Shown piece after piece: positions 43,353 to 52,349 of a stretch of DNA of 64,000 nt; the first letter of the stretch is position 1, and every line of letters begins with the position of its first letter. The translations under genes and the position numbers were made by a program. The notes under the pieces were generated by a model, which saw only the letters and a list, made by a program, of their open reading frames with translations, was not told the DNA's origin and did no database searches. The stretch comes from Pseudarthrobacter sulfonivorans (GTDB lineage: Bacteria > Actinomycetota > Actinomycetes > Actinomycetales > Micrococcaceae). The stretch spans positions 3,224,001-3,288,000 of the forward strand of contig NZ_CP013747.1 in assembly GCF_001484605.1 (NCBI RefSeq). Reading direction: 5' to 3'.

Positions 43353-44384
43353 CTAGCCGGCCGAGGATCCCTTCGCCGGGGCGGTGCTCTGGCGCACCAC
43401 CAGTTCGGGGGTGAAGATGACCGCCCGGTGCTTTGGATTCTCGGACTCGAGTTCCTCGGCCAGCAGCTCGATGGCTGTGCGCCCCAGGGCCTCGGTTGGC
43501 TGCCGGATGGAGGAGAGGGGGACGACGGCGGAGACGGCGAAGTCGATGTCGTCGTACCCGATCAGCGCAATGTCCTCCGGGATCCGCAACGTGTGCGTCA
43601 TGGTCAGTGACTGCATCACACCCAGGGCAAGCAGATCGTTGGCGCAGAAGATGCCGTCCGGCAGCTCGCCGGGCCCTCGCTCCACCAGCAGGTTGCCAAC
43701 TCTGCGGCCTGCCAGCACCGTTTGTCCGTCGGAATCGAGGACTTCAAGAGTGGCATCCGATTCCTCCTTCACGGCACGTTCTGCGCCTTGGAGTCGGTCC
43801 GCCACCTGGCGGATGGAGGTGGGGCCGCCCACAAAGGCGAGCCGACGGCGGCCGGTGTCCAGCAGGTGCCGGGCGGCGAGGTAACCGCCGGCGTCGTCGT
43901 CCACCGAAACGGAGCTGTACTTGCTCTCATCGGCGAGCCGGTCCACCAGAACGGTAGGGACACCGCGCTCGCGGAGCTGGTCGATACGCGCGGTCACGTC
44001 ACCCACGGGCGAGATCAGGAGGCCCTGCACGCGCTGCTCCTGGAACAGATCGATGTAGTTGGATTCCCGGCTGGCATCGTGGCCGCTGTCGCCCAGCAGT
44101 ACGGCGCTGCCCTGGAGTGCCGCGGCATCCTCCGCGGCCCGGACCACCGACGTGAAGAAGGGGTTGCCGACGTCGAGCACAATCAGGCCGATGGTCCTGC
44201 TGTGGCCGGCGCGCAGCTGGCGGGCGGCGTCATTGCGGACGAAGCCGAGCTCGTTGATGGCGCGCAGCACCCGGTCCTTGGTCCGCTGTGAAACCCTGTC
44301 CGGGTAGTTCAGGACGTTGGACACGGTGCCCACGGCAACGCTGGCGTGGTTGGCGACGTCCTTGATGCTGGCTGAGCGATTCAT
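43353..44384 (-). CDS. LacI-family regulator of the rhamnose operon
   Basis: 343 residues from the ATG at 44384 with GGAG upstream. The helix-turn-helix is SIKDVANHASVAVGTVSNVLN, followed by the hinge helix with RQLRAGHS. The sugar-binding domain has DVGNPFFTSVVRAAEDAA and ALIGYDDIDFA. It is divergent from the rhamnose operon; the intergenic palindrome at 44479-44507 is its probable target. L-rhamnose or rhamnulose-1-phosphate is the likely inducer by context. It is a different protein from the partial one at the window's left end. Confidence 0.9.
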   Translation of the reverse strand: MNRSASIKDVANHASVAVGTVSNVLNYPDRVSQRTKDRVLRAINELGFVRNDAARQLRAGHSRTIGLIVLDVGNPFFTSVVRAAEDAAALQGSAVLLGDSGHDASRESNYIDLFQEQRVQGLLISPVGDVTARIDQLRERGVPTVLVDRLADESKYSSVSVDDDAGGYLAARHLLDTGRRRLAFVGGPTSIRQVADRLQGAERAVKEESDATLEVLDSDGQTVLAGRRVGNLLVERGPGELPDGIFCANDLLALGVMQSLTMTHTLRIPEDIALIGYDDIDFAVSAVVPLSSIRQPTEALGRTAIELLAEELESENPKHRAVIFTPELVVRQSTAPAKGSSAG

Positions 44385-44452
44385 GTTTCTCCGTGTTGAT
44401 ATGCCGCGTGCAGTATTTTTCGCTGGTCCGGGGACCATTGCGGGGAAATTGC

Positions 44453-44507
44453 TTGACACCTTCTTGTCTCAAGGGTACTTTGAATCGTACTAATGAAACG
44501 ATTCAAA
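44453..44507 (+). promoter_or_regulatory. Rhamnose operon promoter and operator
   Basis: TTGACA at 44453-44458 and TACTTT at 44476-44481, 17 bp apart, form a near-consensus promoter. A 10-bp inverted repeat TTTGAATCGT / ACGATTCAAA (44479-44488 and 44498-44507) starts in the -10 box. Its right part also reads TGAAACGATTCA, a LacI-type core. It differs from the GAGAAAACGCTTTCTC class. Confidence 0.75.
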
Positions 44508-44533
44508 ACATGGAAAGTTCAGGAGAGGCGCAG

Positions 44534-44881
44534 ATGAGGGTGTGTTTCCGCTCTTCGGTCCAGCCACAGCTGATCGACGAATACCGACGGCGGCACGCGG
44601 CCGTGTGGCCCGAGATGCTCCGCGCGCTCCAGGACGCGGGATGGCACAACTACTCGCTGTTCCTGGGCGCGGACGGGCTCCTCATCGGCTACCTGGAATG
44701 CGACGATTTCGACGCCGTCCGGGCGCGGATGGCCTTGACTGAGGTCAACACTCGCTGGCAGGCCGAGATGGCCACGTTGTTCGACAATCCGGACCAGGCG
44801 CCCGACGAAAGCTTCCAGGTCCTCGAGGAAGTCTTCAATCTTGACCACCAGCTCGCGGCGGCGGAGTACACCAGCAGCTGA
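44534..44881 (+). CDS. rhaM: L-rhamnose mutarotase
   Basis: 115 residues from the ATG at 44534 with AGGAGAG upstream. The family pattern is complete: EYRRRHAAVWPEML (with the catalytic His), GWHNYSLFLGADGLLIGYLE and a C-terminal WQ-x-x-M segment. It interconverts alpha and beta anomers of L-rhamnose and so feeds the isomerase. First gene of the operon. Length is standard. Confidence 0.92.
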   Translation: MRVCFRSSVQPQLIDEYRRRHAAVWPEMLRALQDAGWHNYSLFLGADGLLIGYLECDDFDAVRARMALTEVNTRWQAEMATLFDNPDQAPDESFQVLEEVFNLDHQLAAAEYTSS

Positions 44882-44962
44882 CGCACTGGCCCCGTCGGCG
44901 GGCCGCCGATACAAAGTCCACAGCACAACAGACCACATCACTAAAGACCGGGAAGAACCAAC

Positions 44963-46129
44963 ATGAATGACGTAGCAACGGCGCTGGGCAGGCTCGGGGA
45001 GCTTGCCATTGAGGTCCCTTCGTGGGCTTATGGCAATTCAGGCACGCGCTTTAAGGTGTTTGGCACGCCGGGCACCCCGCGGACCGTGCAGGAGAAGATC
45101 GCGGACGCCGCCAAGGTCCATGAGCTGACCGGCTCAGCCCCCACGGTGGCCCTGCATATCCCCTGGGACAAGGTGGATGACTACGCCGCCCTGAAGGAGT
45201 ACGCGGCCGGCCTCGGCGTGGGCCTGGGCACGATCAACTCGAACACGTTCCAGGACGACGAGTACAAGTTCGGTTCCCTGACGTCCTCGAACGGGTCGGT
45301 GCGGCGCCGGGCCATCGCCCATCACCTGGAGTGCATCGAAATTATGCACGCCACGGGCTCGCAGGATTTGAAGGTCTGGCTCGCGGACGGCACCAACTAC
45401 CCGGGCCAGGACGATCTTCGCGGCCGCCAGGACCGGTTGGCCGAGTCGCTGCAGGAGATCTACGCGGGCCTGGGCGAGCACCAGCGGCTGGTGCTGGAGT
45501 ACAAGTTCTTCGAGCCGGCTTTTTACCACACCGATGTTCCGGACTGGGGTACCTCCTACGCGCAGACCCTGGCGCTGGGGGAGAAGGCGATGGTCTGCCT
45601 GGACACCGGTCACCACGCGCCGGGCACCAACATCGAGTTCATCGTGATGCAGTTGCTGCGCCTGGGCAAGCTCGGTTCCTTTGACTTCAACTCCCGCTTC
45701 TACGCCGACGATGACCTGATCGTGGGGGCAGCGGACCCGTTCCAGCTTTTCCGGATCATGTACGAGGTTATCCGGGGCGGCGGCTTCGGCAAGGATTCCG
45801 GCGTGGCCCTCATGCTGGATCAGTGCCACAATCTGGAGGAGAAGATCCCGGGGCAGATCCGTTCGGTCCTGAATGTCCAGGAAATGACGGCCCGCGCACT
45901 GCTCGTGGACACCGCCGCCCTGGGCGAGGCCCAGCGCACCGGCGACGTCCTGGCCGCCAACGGCGTGTTCAACGACGCCTTCTACACCGACGTCCGGCCC
46001 ATCCTGGCCGACTGGCGTGAATCCCGCGGCCTGCCCGCGGACCCGATGGCCGCGTTCAAGGCCAGCGGTTACCAGAAACAGATCAACGCGGACCGCGTCG
46101 GCGGCCAGCAAGCCGGATGGGGCGCATAA
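44963..46129 (+). CDS. rhaI: L-rhamnose isomerase
   Basis: 388 residues. Xylose-isomerase-like TIM barrel of the actinobacterial/rhizobial rhamnose isomerase type: HIPWDKVDDY with the catalytic His, VLEYKFFEPAFYHTD and CLDTGHHAPGTNIE for metal and substrate binding, and SFDFNSRFYADDDLI. It converts L-rhamnose to L-rhamnulose. It precedes the bifunctional enzyme by 3 bp, so it belongs to one operon. Confidence 0.92.
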   Translation: MNDVATALGRLGELAIEVPSWAYGNSGTRFKVFGTPGTPRTVQEKIADAAKVHELTGSAPTVALHIPWDKVDDYAALKEYAAGLGVGLGTINSNTFQDDEYKFGSLTSSNGSVRRRAIAHHLECIEIMHATGSQDLKVWLADGTNYPGQDDLRGRQDRLAESLQEIYAGLGEHQRLVLEYKFFEPAFYHTDVPDWGTSYAQTLALGEKAMVCLDTGHHAPGTNIEFIVMQLLRLGKLGSFDFNSRFYADDDLIVGAADPFQLFRIMYEVIRGGGFGKDSGVALMLDQCHNLEEKIPGQIRSVLNVQEMTARALLVDTAALGEAQRTGDVLAANGVFNDAFYTDVRPILADWRESRGLPADPMAAFKASGYQKQINADRVGGQQAGWGA

Positions 46130-46132
46130 GCC

Positions 46133-48199
46133 ATGACTGCACAGAACACAGAGACGCTGAACACGGGCAACACGACTGTTGAAGAGCTGATTGCGCGTTC
46201 CAACCGCCTCGGCGCGGACAAGCGGAACACCAACTTTGCCGGCGGCAACACCTCGGCCAAGGGCGCCGAGAAGGACCCGGTCACGGGCGAGGACGTCCAG
46301 CTGCTCTGGGTCAAGGGCTCCGGCGGGGACCTGGGCACGCTGACGGCCGGGAACCTCGCCGTGCTGCGCCTGGACCGCCTGCAGGCACTCAAGGCCGTTT
46401 ACCCCGGCGTCGAGCGTGAAGACGAAATGGTGGCCGCGTTTGATTACTGCCTGCACGGCAAGGGCGGCGCCGCGCCGTCGATCGACACCGCCATGCATGG
46501 GCTGGTGGACGCCGCGCACGTGGACCACCTGCACCCGGACTCCGGGATCGCGATTGCCACGGCAGTGGACGGCGAGGCGCTGACCTCCAAGATCTTCGGC
46601 GACAAGGTTCTCTGGGTTCCGTGGCGCCGTCCCGGTTTCCAGCTGGGCCTGGACATCGCGGCGATCAAGGACGCCAACCCGCAGGCCATCGGCACCATCC
46701 TCGGCGGGCACGGCATCACCGCCTGGGGCGCCACCAGCGAAGAAGCCGAGCAGAACTCGCTGTGGATCATTGAACAGGCCGAGAAGTTCATCGAGGAGAA
46801 CGGCAAAGCCGAACCCTTCGGTCCCCGGCTGGCCGGTTACGGTCCGCTGCCTGAGGCTGAACGGCGCGCCAAAGCCGCCGCGCTCGCTCCGGTGATCCGC
46901 GGCCTGGCCTCCACGGACAAACCGCAGCTGGGGCACTTCAGTGATGACGCCGTCGTGCTTGACTTCCTGGCAGCCGCCGAGCACCCGCGCCTGGGCGCCC
47001 TGGGCACGTCCTGCCCGGACCATTTCCTGCGTACCAAGGTCAAGCCGCTGATCCTGGACCTGCCCGCGGACGCCTCCATCGAGGACTCCATCGCCCGGCT
47101 GAAAGAACTCCACACCGCCTACCGCGAGGACTACCAGGCCTACTACGACCGCCACGCGGTACCGGATTCCCCGGCGCTGCGCGGCGCGGACCCGGCCATT
47201 GTCCTGGTCCCGGGCGTGGGCATGTTCTCCTACGGGGCGAACAAGCAGACCGCCCGCGTTGCCGGCGAGTTCTACCTCAACGCGATCAACGTGATGCGCG
47301 GCGCCGAGGCGATCTCCACCTACGCCCCGATCGAGGAGTCCGAGAAGTTCCGGATCGAATACTGGTCCCTGGAGGAAGCCAAGCTGGCCCGGCTGCCGAA
47401 GCCGAAGTCGCACGCGTCCCGCATCGCGCTGGTGACTGGTGCGGCGTCGGGTATCGGCAAGGCGATCGCAACCCGTTTGGCGTCCGACGGCGCGTGCGTG
47501 GTGATTGCCGACCTGAACCTGGAAAACGCCCAGGCCGTCGCCGCGGAGCTGGGCGGCGCGGACGTCGCCATCGGTGTCCAGGCCGATGTGACCGACGAAG
47601 CGCAGATCGCCGCGGCGATCCAGGAAGCGGTGCTGGCGTTCGGTGGCCTGGACCTGGTGGTCAACAACGCCGGGCTGTCCATCTCCAAGCCGCTGCTGGA
47701 AACCACGGAGAAGGACTGGGACCTGCAGCACAACGTGATGGCCAAGGGCTCCTTCCTGGTGTCGAAGGCCGCGGCGAAGGTCATGATTGCCCAGGACATG
47801 GGCGGGGACATCATCTACATTTCCTCCAAGAACTCCGTGTTCGCCGGCCCCAACAACATCGCCTACTCCGCCACCAAGGCTGACCAGGCCCATCAGGTCC
47901 GGCTTCTCGCGGCAGAACTGGGCGAATACGGCATCCGCGTCAACGGCATCAACCCCGACGGCGTGGTCCGCGGCTCCGGCATCTTCGCCGGCGGCTGGGG
48001 CGCCAAACGCGCCGCGGTCTACGGCGTGGACGAGCAGGAACTGGGCAAGTACTACGCCCAGCGGACCCTGCTCAAGCGCGAAGTCCTGCCCGAGCACGTG
48101 GCCAACGCCGCCGCCGTCCTCACCAGCGCCGAACTGTCACACACCACCGGACTCCACATCCCTGTGGACGCCGGTGTGGCCGCAGCCTTCCTCCGATGA
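46133..48199 (+). CDS. Bifunctional rhamnulose-1-phosphate aldolase / short-chain dehydrogenase
   Basis: 688 residues. Residues 1-400 are a class II aldolase: NFAGGNTSAKG phosphate site, metal ligands His132 and His134 in VDHLHPD and His193 in GGHGITAW. Residues 430-688 form an SDR with TGAASGIG (435-442) and the active Y-x-x-x-K (YSATK, Tyr578/Lys582). It cleaves rhamnulose-1-phosphate to DHAP and L-lactaldehyde, which the second domain oxidises. Such fusions are known from rhizobia, Bacillus and actinobacteria. Its stop overlaps the kinase start by 4 bp. Confidence 0.92.
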   Translation: MTAQNTETLNTGNTTVEELIARSNRLGADKRNTNFAGGNTSAKGAEKDPVTGEDVQLLWVKGSGGDLGTLTAGNLAVLRLDRLQALKAVYPGVEREDEMVAAFDYCLHGKGGAAPSIDTAMHGLVDAAHVDHLHPDSGIAIATAVDGEALTSKIFGDKVLWVPWRRPGFQLGLDIAAIKDANPQAIGTILGGHGITAWGATSEEAEQNSLWIIEQAEKFIEENGKAEPFGPRLAGYGPLPEAERRAKAAALAPVIRGLASTDKPQLGHFSDDAVVLDFLAAAEHPRLGALGTSCPDHFLRTKVKPLILDLPADASIEDSIARLKELHTAYREDYQAYYDRHAVPDSPALRGADPAIVLVPGVGMFSYGANKQTARVAGEFYLNAINVMRGAEAISTYAPIEESEKFRIEYWSLEEAKLARLPKPKSHASRIALVTGAASGIGKAIATRLASDGACVVIADLNLENAQAVAAELGGADVAIGVQADVTDEAQIAAAIQEAVLAFGGLDLVVNNAGLSISKPLLETTEKDWDLQHNVMAKGSFLVSKAAAKVMIAQDMGGDIIYISSKNSVFAGPNNIAYSATKADQAHQVRLLAAELGEYGIRVNGINPDGVVRGSGIFAGGWGAKRAAVYGVDEQELGKYYAQRTLLKREVLPEHVANAAAVLTSAELSHTTGLHIPVDAGVAAAFLR

Positions 48200-49689
48200 G
48201 CACCACCGAAAACGGTGTCGACGGCGGAAGTACTTCTGCCAGCAACGTGTTCGCCGCCGTCGACATCGGCGCCTCCTCCGGCCGGGTCATCCTCGGCCGG
48301 ATCAAGGACGGCTCGTCCGCTACCGCGGACGGGAGCGTGGAGCTGGAGACGGTGCACCGTTTTCCCAACGGTGTGGTGGAGCTCCCCGGCGGCCTCCGCT
48401 GGGATTTCGACGCCCTGTTCGCCGAGGTCCTGGCGGGCCTGACCGCCGCCGGCACCGCGGCGAAGCTGCAGGACGAAACGATCACGAGCATCGGGATCGA
48501 CACCTGGGCGGTGGACTACGGCCTGGTCAACGCCGCCGGGGAGCTGATGGCGCAGCCGTTCAGCTATCGCGATGACCGCAGCCGCGCCGCCGTCGCGCCC
48601 GTGCACCGGAAACTGGACCCTGCCCGGCTCTACGCCACCACCGGGCTGCAGTTCCTGCAGTTCAACACCCTCTACCAGCTGGCCACCGAGCGGGACCTGG
48701 ACGGTCTGCAGGCGCTGCTGATCCCGGACCTGATCGCCTTCCTGCTGACGGGACAGCGGCGCACGGAATCCACCAACGCCTCCACCACCGGTCTCTTTGA
48801 TGCTGTCGCGGGGGAGTGGGCCACAGAGTTCCTCACCGCCCTCGGCTTGCCGAAGAAGCTGTTCCCGCCGCTGATCGAGCCCGGCGAAACCGTGGGCACG
48901 CTGCTGCCGGAGATCGCCACAAGAGTCGGCCTGCCAACCGGCACGAAGGTGGTGGCCGTCGGCTCGCACGACACCGCCTCCGCCGTCGCCGCCGTCCCGG
49001 CCCAGGACGAGGACTTCGCGTACATCTCCTCCGGCACCTGGTCACTGGTGGGGCTGGAACTGAATCAGCCGGTCCTGACCGAGGCCAGCAGGGCAGCAAA
49101 CTTCACCAACGAACGCGGCGTGGACGGCACTATCCGCTACCTGCGCAACATGGGCGGGTTGTGGCTGCTCAGCGAATGCCAGCGGACCTGGGGCGCGGAG
49201 GGCTTCACCCCGGAACTCGCTGATCTGCTGGCCGCCGCATCGGCACTGCCCCCGGGCGGCCCGCAGATCAATCCGGACGATTCAGCGTTCATCGCCCCGG
49301 ACAACATGCCCCACCGCATCCGTGCCACGGTCCGCCACACCGGGGACCTCCTGCCTGATGACCCGGTGGCCATCACGCGGTGCATCATGGACAGCCTCGC
49401 CACGGGCTACGCGCGGGCTATCGCGGACGCCGAACGCCTCGCGGACCGCACCGTGGACGTCGTCCACATAGTCGGCGGCGGCTCCCAGAACCGGCTCCTC
49501 TGCCAACTCACCGCCGACACCACCGGCAAGAAGGTGGTGGCAGGACCCGTAGAAGCGACCGCCGTCGGGAATGTCCTGGTCCAAGCCCGGGCCGCCGGGC
49601 ACATCACCGGAGGGCTCACGGAACTGCGCCGCCTGGTGGTGTCATCGCACGAGCTGCAGACGTTCACGCCACAGCTCTCCCGCCTGTAA
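48196..49689 (+). CDS. rhaB: Rhamnulokinase
   Basis: 497 residues. FGGY-family sugar kinase: N-terminal phosphate loop AVDIGASSGRVILG, SIGIDTWAVDYG, LQFLQFNTLYQL, and the ATP-site VHIVGGGSQNRLLCQLTAD near the C-terminus. It phosphorylates L-rhamnulose for the aldolase upstream. Starts in an ATGA overlap with the bifunctional gene. A long hairpin follows its stop. Confidence 0.92.
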   Translation: MSTTENGVDGGSTSASNVFAAVDIGASSGRVILGRIKDGSSATADGSVELETVHRFPNGVVELPGGLRWDFDALFAEVLAGLTAAGTAAKLQDETITSIGIDTWAVDYGLVNAAGELMAQPFSYRDDRSRAAVAPVHRKLDPARLYATTGLQFLQFNTLYQLATERDLDGLQALLIPDLIAFLLTGQRRTESTNASTTGLFDAVAGEWATEFLTALGLPKKLFPPLIEPGETVGTLLPEIATRVGLPTGTKVVAVGSHDTASAVAAVPAQDEDFAYISSGTWSLVGLELNQPVLTEASRAANFTNERGVDGTIRYLRNMGGLWLLSECQRTWGAEGFTPELADLLAAASALPPGGPQINPDDSAFIAPDNMPHRIRATVRHTGDLLPDDPVAITRCIMDSLATGYARAIADAERLADRTVDVVHIVGGGSQNRLLCQLTADTTGKKVVAGPVEATAVGNVLVQARAAGHITGGLTELRRLVVSSHELQTFTPQLSRL

Positions 49690-49713
49690 CCACCCGCCAC
49701 CCCAGCGCGAAAA

Positions 49714-49750
49714 GGACATTTGAGCCCCGGAGTCGGGGCCTCAAATGTCC
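49714..49750 (+). terminator. Hairpin after the rhamnose operon
   Basis: GGACATTTGAGCCCC and GGGGCCTCAAATGTCC form a 15-bp stem with one bulge. About 30 bases downstream, GCCCCAAGTGTCCCTTCGCG repeats the same arm in diverged form, giving three half-copies of one element up to about 49790. Confidence 0.7.
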
Positions 49751-49864
49751 GCTCGCGCCCGGAGGCAGGCCCCAAGTGTCCCTTCGCGTCAGCAGCGGTG
49801 CCCCGGGCGGATTATATGACGTAGGATCTCCGATAGCACCCACGAGACAGGACCGGACAGCAGT

Positions 49865-50866
49865 ATGCCCCTCTTCGACCTTCCCCTTGACCAGCTCCGC
49901 GGCTACACCTCGAGGGTCACGCCGCCCGCCGACCTGCAGGACTTCTGGGACGCCACCCTCGACGAGGCCCGGACGTTCCCGCTCAACGCAACGTTCGAGC
50001 CCGTTGAGAACCACTTGTCGGTCATCGACACCTTCGACGTCACGTTCGCAGGCTATGGCGGCTCACCGATCAAGGGCTGGCTGCACCTCCCGGCGAACCG
50101 TAGGCCCGGGACCCGGCTGCCCGTCGTTGTGCAGTACATCGGCTACTCGGGCGGCCGCGGCCTGGTCAACCAGGACACCAAGTGGGCGCAGGCCGGCTAT
50201 GCCCACTTCATCATGGACACCCGCGGCCAGGGCTATGGCGGGATCCTCGGCGAGACGGCCGATCCCCACCCGTCAGCAGGCGAAGTGGCCCACGCGGGGC
50301 TCATGACCAGGGGCGCCGGCAGCCGCGAGGACTACTACTACCGCCGCGTGTACGTGGACGCGTTCCGTGCGGTGGAAGCGGCGCAGTCCCACCCTGAGGT
50401 GGATCCGTCGCGCGTGGTCCTGGCGGGCATCAGCCAGGGCGGCGGCATTGTGGTGGCGGTTGCGGGGCTGGTGGCCGGAAGGCTCGACGGCGTCATCGCC
50501 GCGCTGCCCGACGTCCCCTTCCTGCAGGACTTCCCCAGGTCCATCGATATCGCGGCCCGCGGCCCCTATCCGGAAATCGCGGCTTTCCTGGGCAGGCACC
50601 GGGACCGGTATGAGCCGATGCTCGCGGTCCTGAACTATTTTGACGGCGTCAACCTGGCCCGGGCGGCCACCACGCCTGCCCTCTACTCGGTGGCACAGAT
50701 GGACGATGTCTGCCCGCCGTCCACGGTGTTCGCCAGCTTCAATGCCTACGGCGGCGGCGCCGCGACACAAAAGGAGATCGAGGTCTACCGGTTCAACAAC
50801 CACGAGGGCGGCCAGGAGCACCACTGGATCAGGCAGCTGCAGTACCTCCGCGAGCTCCTGGGCTGA
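49865..50866 (+). CDS. Acetyl-esterase (acetyl xylan esterase / cephalosporin-C deacetylase family)
   Basis: 333 residues. AXE1-family alpha/beta hydrolase: DTRGQGYGG, nucleophile Ser in GISQGGGI, Asp in QMDDVCPPST, His in NNHEGGQEHH. No signal peptide, so it deacetylates imported oligosaccharides; acetyl groups are common on rhamnogalacturonan and xylan. It lies downstream of the rhamnose operon, beyond a hairpin, with its own start. Confidence 0.9.
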   Translation: MPLFDLPLDQLRGYTSRVTPPADLQDFWDATLDEARTFPLNATFEPVENHLSVIDTFDVTFAGYGGSPIKGWLHLPANRRPGTRLPVVVQYIGYSGGRGLVNQDTKWAQAGYAHFIMDTRGQGYGGILGETADPHPSAGEVAHAGLMTRGAGSREDYYYRRVYVDAFRAVEAAQSHPEVDPSRVVLAGISQGGGIVVAVAGLVAGRLDGVIAALPDVPFLQDFPRSIDIAARGPYPEIAAFLGRHRDRYEPMLAVLNYFDGVNLARAATTPALYSVAQMDDVCPPSTVFASFNAYGGGAATQKEIEVYRFNNHEGGQEHHWIRQLQYLRELLG

Positions 50867-50927
50867 CATCGCGCAACGTTACGGCCGCGATTTTGCGGCT
50901 GTCACAGCCCGCGGTTATGGTTTGCCT

Positions 50928-50987
50928 ATGACAAACCGTTGGTATGCGTATTTTTCGTTGGCTCTGGAGGAGCCCGCGTCTAACTGA
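50928..50987 (+). CDS. Aromatic amino-acid leader peptide (candidate attenuator)
   Basis: 19 residues: M-T-N-R-W-Y-A-Y-F-S-L-A-L-E-E-P-A-S-N, with Trp, Tyr, Tyr and Phe within codons 5-9. It ends 113 bp before the DAHP synthase start, the first enzyme of aromatic biosynthesis. The ribosome binding site is weak. The placement and aromatic cluster match ribosome-mediated attenuation, and an aromatic leader before a DAHP synthase gene (aroR) has been reported in Corynebacterium glutamicum. Confidence 0.75.
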   Translation: MTNRWYAYFSLALEEPASN

Positions 50988-51005
50988 CACGCATCCATCT
51001 TCCTT

Positions 51006-51039
51006 CAGAGCCAACAGGGCAGAGATCATTCTCTGCCCT
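51006..51039 (+). terminator. Attenuator terminator before DAHP synthase
   Basis: AGGGCAGAGA (51016-51025), loop TCAT, TCTCTGCCCT (51030-51039): a 10-bp perfect stem followed by T-containing sequence. The ten bases just before it, CAGAGCCAAC (51006-51015), are exactly complementary to GTTGGCTCTG at 50957-50966 inside the leader frame right after its aromatic codons. These two pairings would compete or stack depending on where the ribosome stalls. Confidence 0.7.
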
Positions 51040-51100
51040 TCGCCATTTCTCCGGCGGGTTCTGATCTGGGCCCGCTTCCTATCTGGAACAGGACCCGAAC

Positions 51101-52207
51101 ATGAGCACCGCGACAGCCACTCCCTCGAAATCCACGTCCAATCTGCGCGTCAGCGAATTCACGCCGCTGCCCTCGCCCCAGGAGCTCATCGCCGAGCTGC
51201 CCCTGGACGCCCGGGTGACGGACGTCGTCGAACGTGGCCGCGACGAAGTCCGGGCCATCATGGACGGCGTGGACGACAGGCTGCTGGTCATCGTGGGCCC
51301 CTGCTCCATCCACGACCCCAAGGCTGGGCTGGAATACGCCCGCCGGCTGGTCAGCCAGGCCGAGAAGCACCGTGACGACCTCCTGATCGTGATGCGCACG
51401 TACTTCGAAAAGCCCCGCACGACGGTGGGCTGGAAGGGCCTGATCAACGATCCTCGCCTGGACGGCAGCCATGACATGGTCACCGGGCTCCGGACCGCCA
51501 GGGAATTCCTGCAGCAGGTCACCGCGCTGGGTCTGCCCACGGCCACCGAATTCCTGGAACCCATCAGTCCCCAGTACATGGCGGACCTCATCTCGTGGGG
51601 AGCCATCGGGGCGCGCACCACCGAGAGCCAGATCCACCGCCAGCTTGCCTCCGGTCTCTCCATGCCCATCGGCTTCAAGAACGGGACCGACGGCGACCTC
51701 CAGGTAGCGCTCGACGCGTGCGGCGCCGCCGCTGCCGCCCAGGCATTCCTGGGGATCGACGGCGACGGCCGGGCCGCGCTGGTGGCCACCGCCGGGAACC
51801 CGGACACCCACGTCATCCTCCGCGGTGGACGGAAGGGGCCCAACTACTCAGCGGCCGACGTCGAAAGCGCCTCCGCCAAGCTCGCCGGCAAGGGGCTCAA
51901 CCCCCGGCTGATCGTGGACGCCAGCCACGCCAACAGCGGCAAGAGCCACCACCGGCAGGCGGAAGTGGCGCTGGAAATCGGCGCACAGCTGGAGGACGGC
52001 GGCGAGGCGGCTCAGGCCATCGCGGGTGTCATGCTGGAGAGCTTCCTGGTGGGCGGTGCCCAGAACCTGGATGTCACCGAGCATGCGGCGGGCCGGGCGG
52101 AACTGGTCTACGGGCAGAGTGTCACGGACGCGTGCATGGATTGGGACGTCTCCGTTTCGGTCCTCGATCAGCTCGCGGCGTCCGCCCGGAAGCGCCGGAC
52201 CGCTTAA
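51101..52207 (+). CDS. aroF: 3-deoxy-7-phosphoheptulonate (DAHP) synthase, class I
   Basis: 368 residues. Class I barrel: GPCSIHDPKAGLEYA, MRTYFEKPRTTVGWKG, GFKNGTDGD, and the metal and substrate motif DASHANSGK; the long N-terminus (about 50 residues) is typical of the regulated class I type. It condenses PEP and erythrose-4-phosphate, the first step of the shikimate pathway. Regulation by the aromatic leader upstream is likely. It sits alone, away from other aro genes. Confidence 0.92.
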   Translation: MSTATATPSKSTSNLRVSEFTPLPSPQELIAELPLDARVTDVVERGRDEVRAIMDGVDDRLLVIVGPCSIHDPKAGLEYARRLVSQAEKHRDDLLIVMRTYFEKPRTTVGWKGLINDPRLDGSHDMVTGLRTAREFLQQVTALGLPTATEFLEPISPQYMADLISWGAIGARTTESQIHRQLASGLSMPIGFKNGTDGDLQVALDACGAAAAAQAFLGIDGDGRAALVATAGNPDTHVILRGGRKGPNYSAADVESASAKLAGKGLNPRLIVDASHANSGKSHHRQAEVALEIGAQLEDGGEAAQAIAGVMLESFLVGGAQNLDVTEHAAGRAELVYGQSVTDACMDWDVSVSVLDQLAASARKRRTA

Positions 52208-52349
52208 TGATTGCCCGGATGACTTTCACTACAGCCCCATGAACCTCTAGAGTATCTAACACATGGTTGGTGGATGGCTCAGCATCGGCACACCGCAATG
52301 AAACACAGCTGGGGTTATTGTCGTCATCCATCAGCAAAGGAATAGGGAA

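Noticed and set aside
45134..48097. 987-codon minus-strand open frame opposite the rhamnose genes
   Set aside because: It is a high-GC antisense shadow of rhaI and the aldolase-dehydrogenase gene; its composition is the complement of theirs and no domain is visible.
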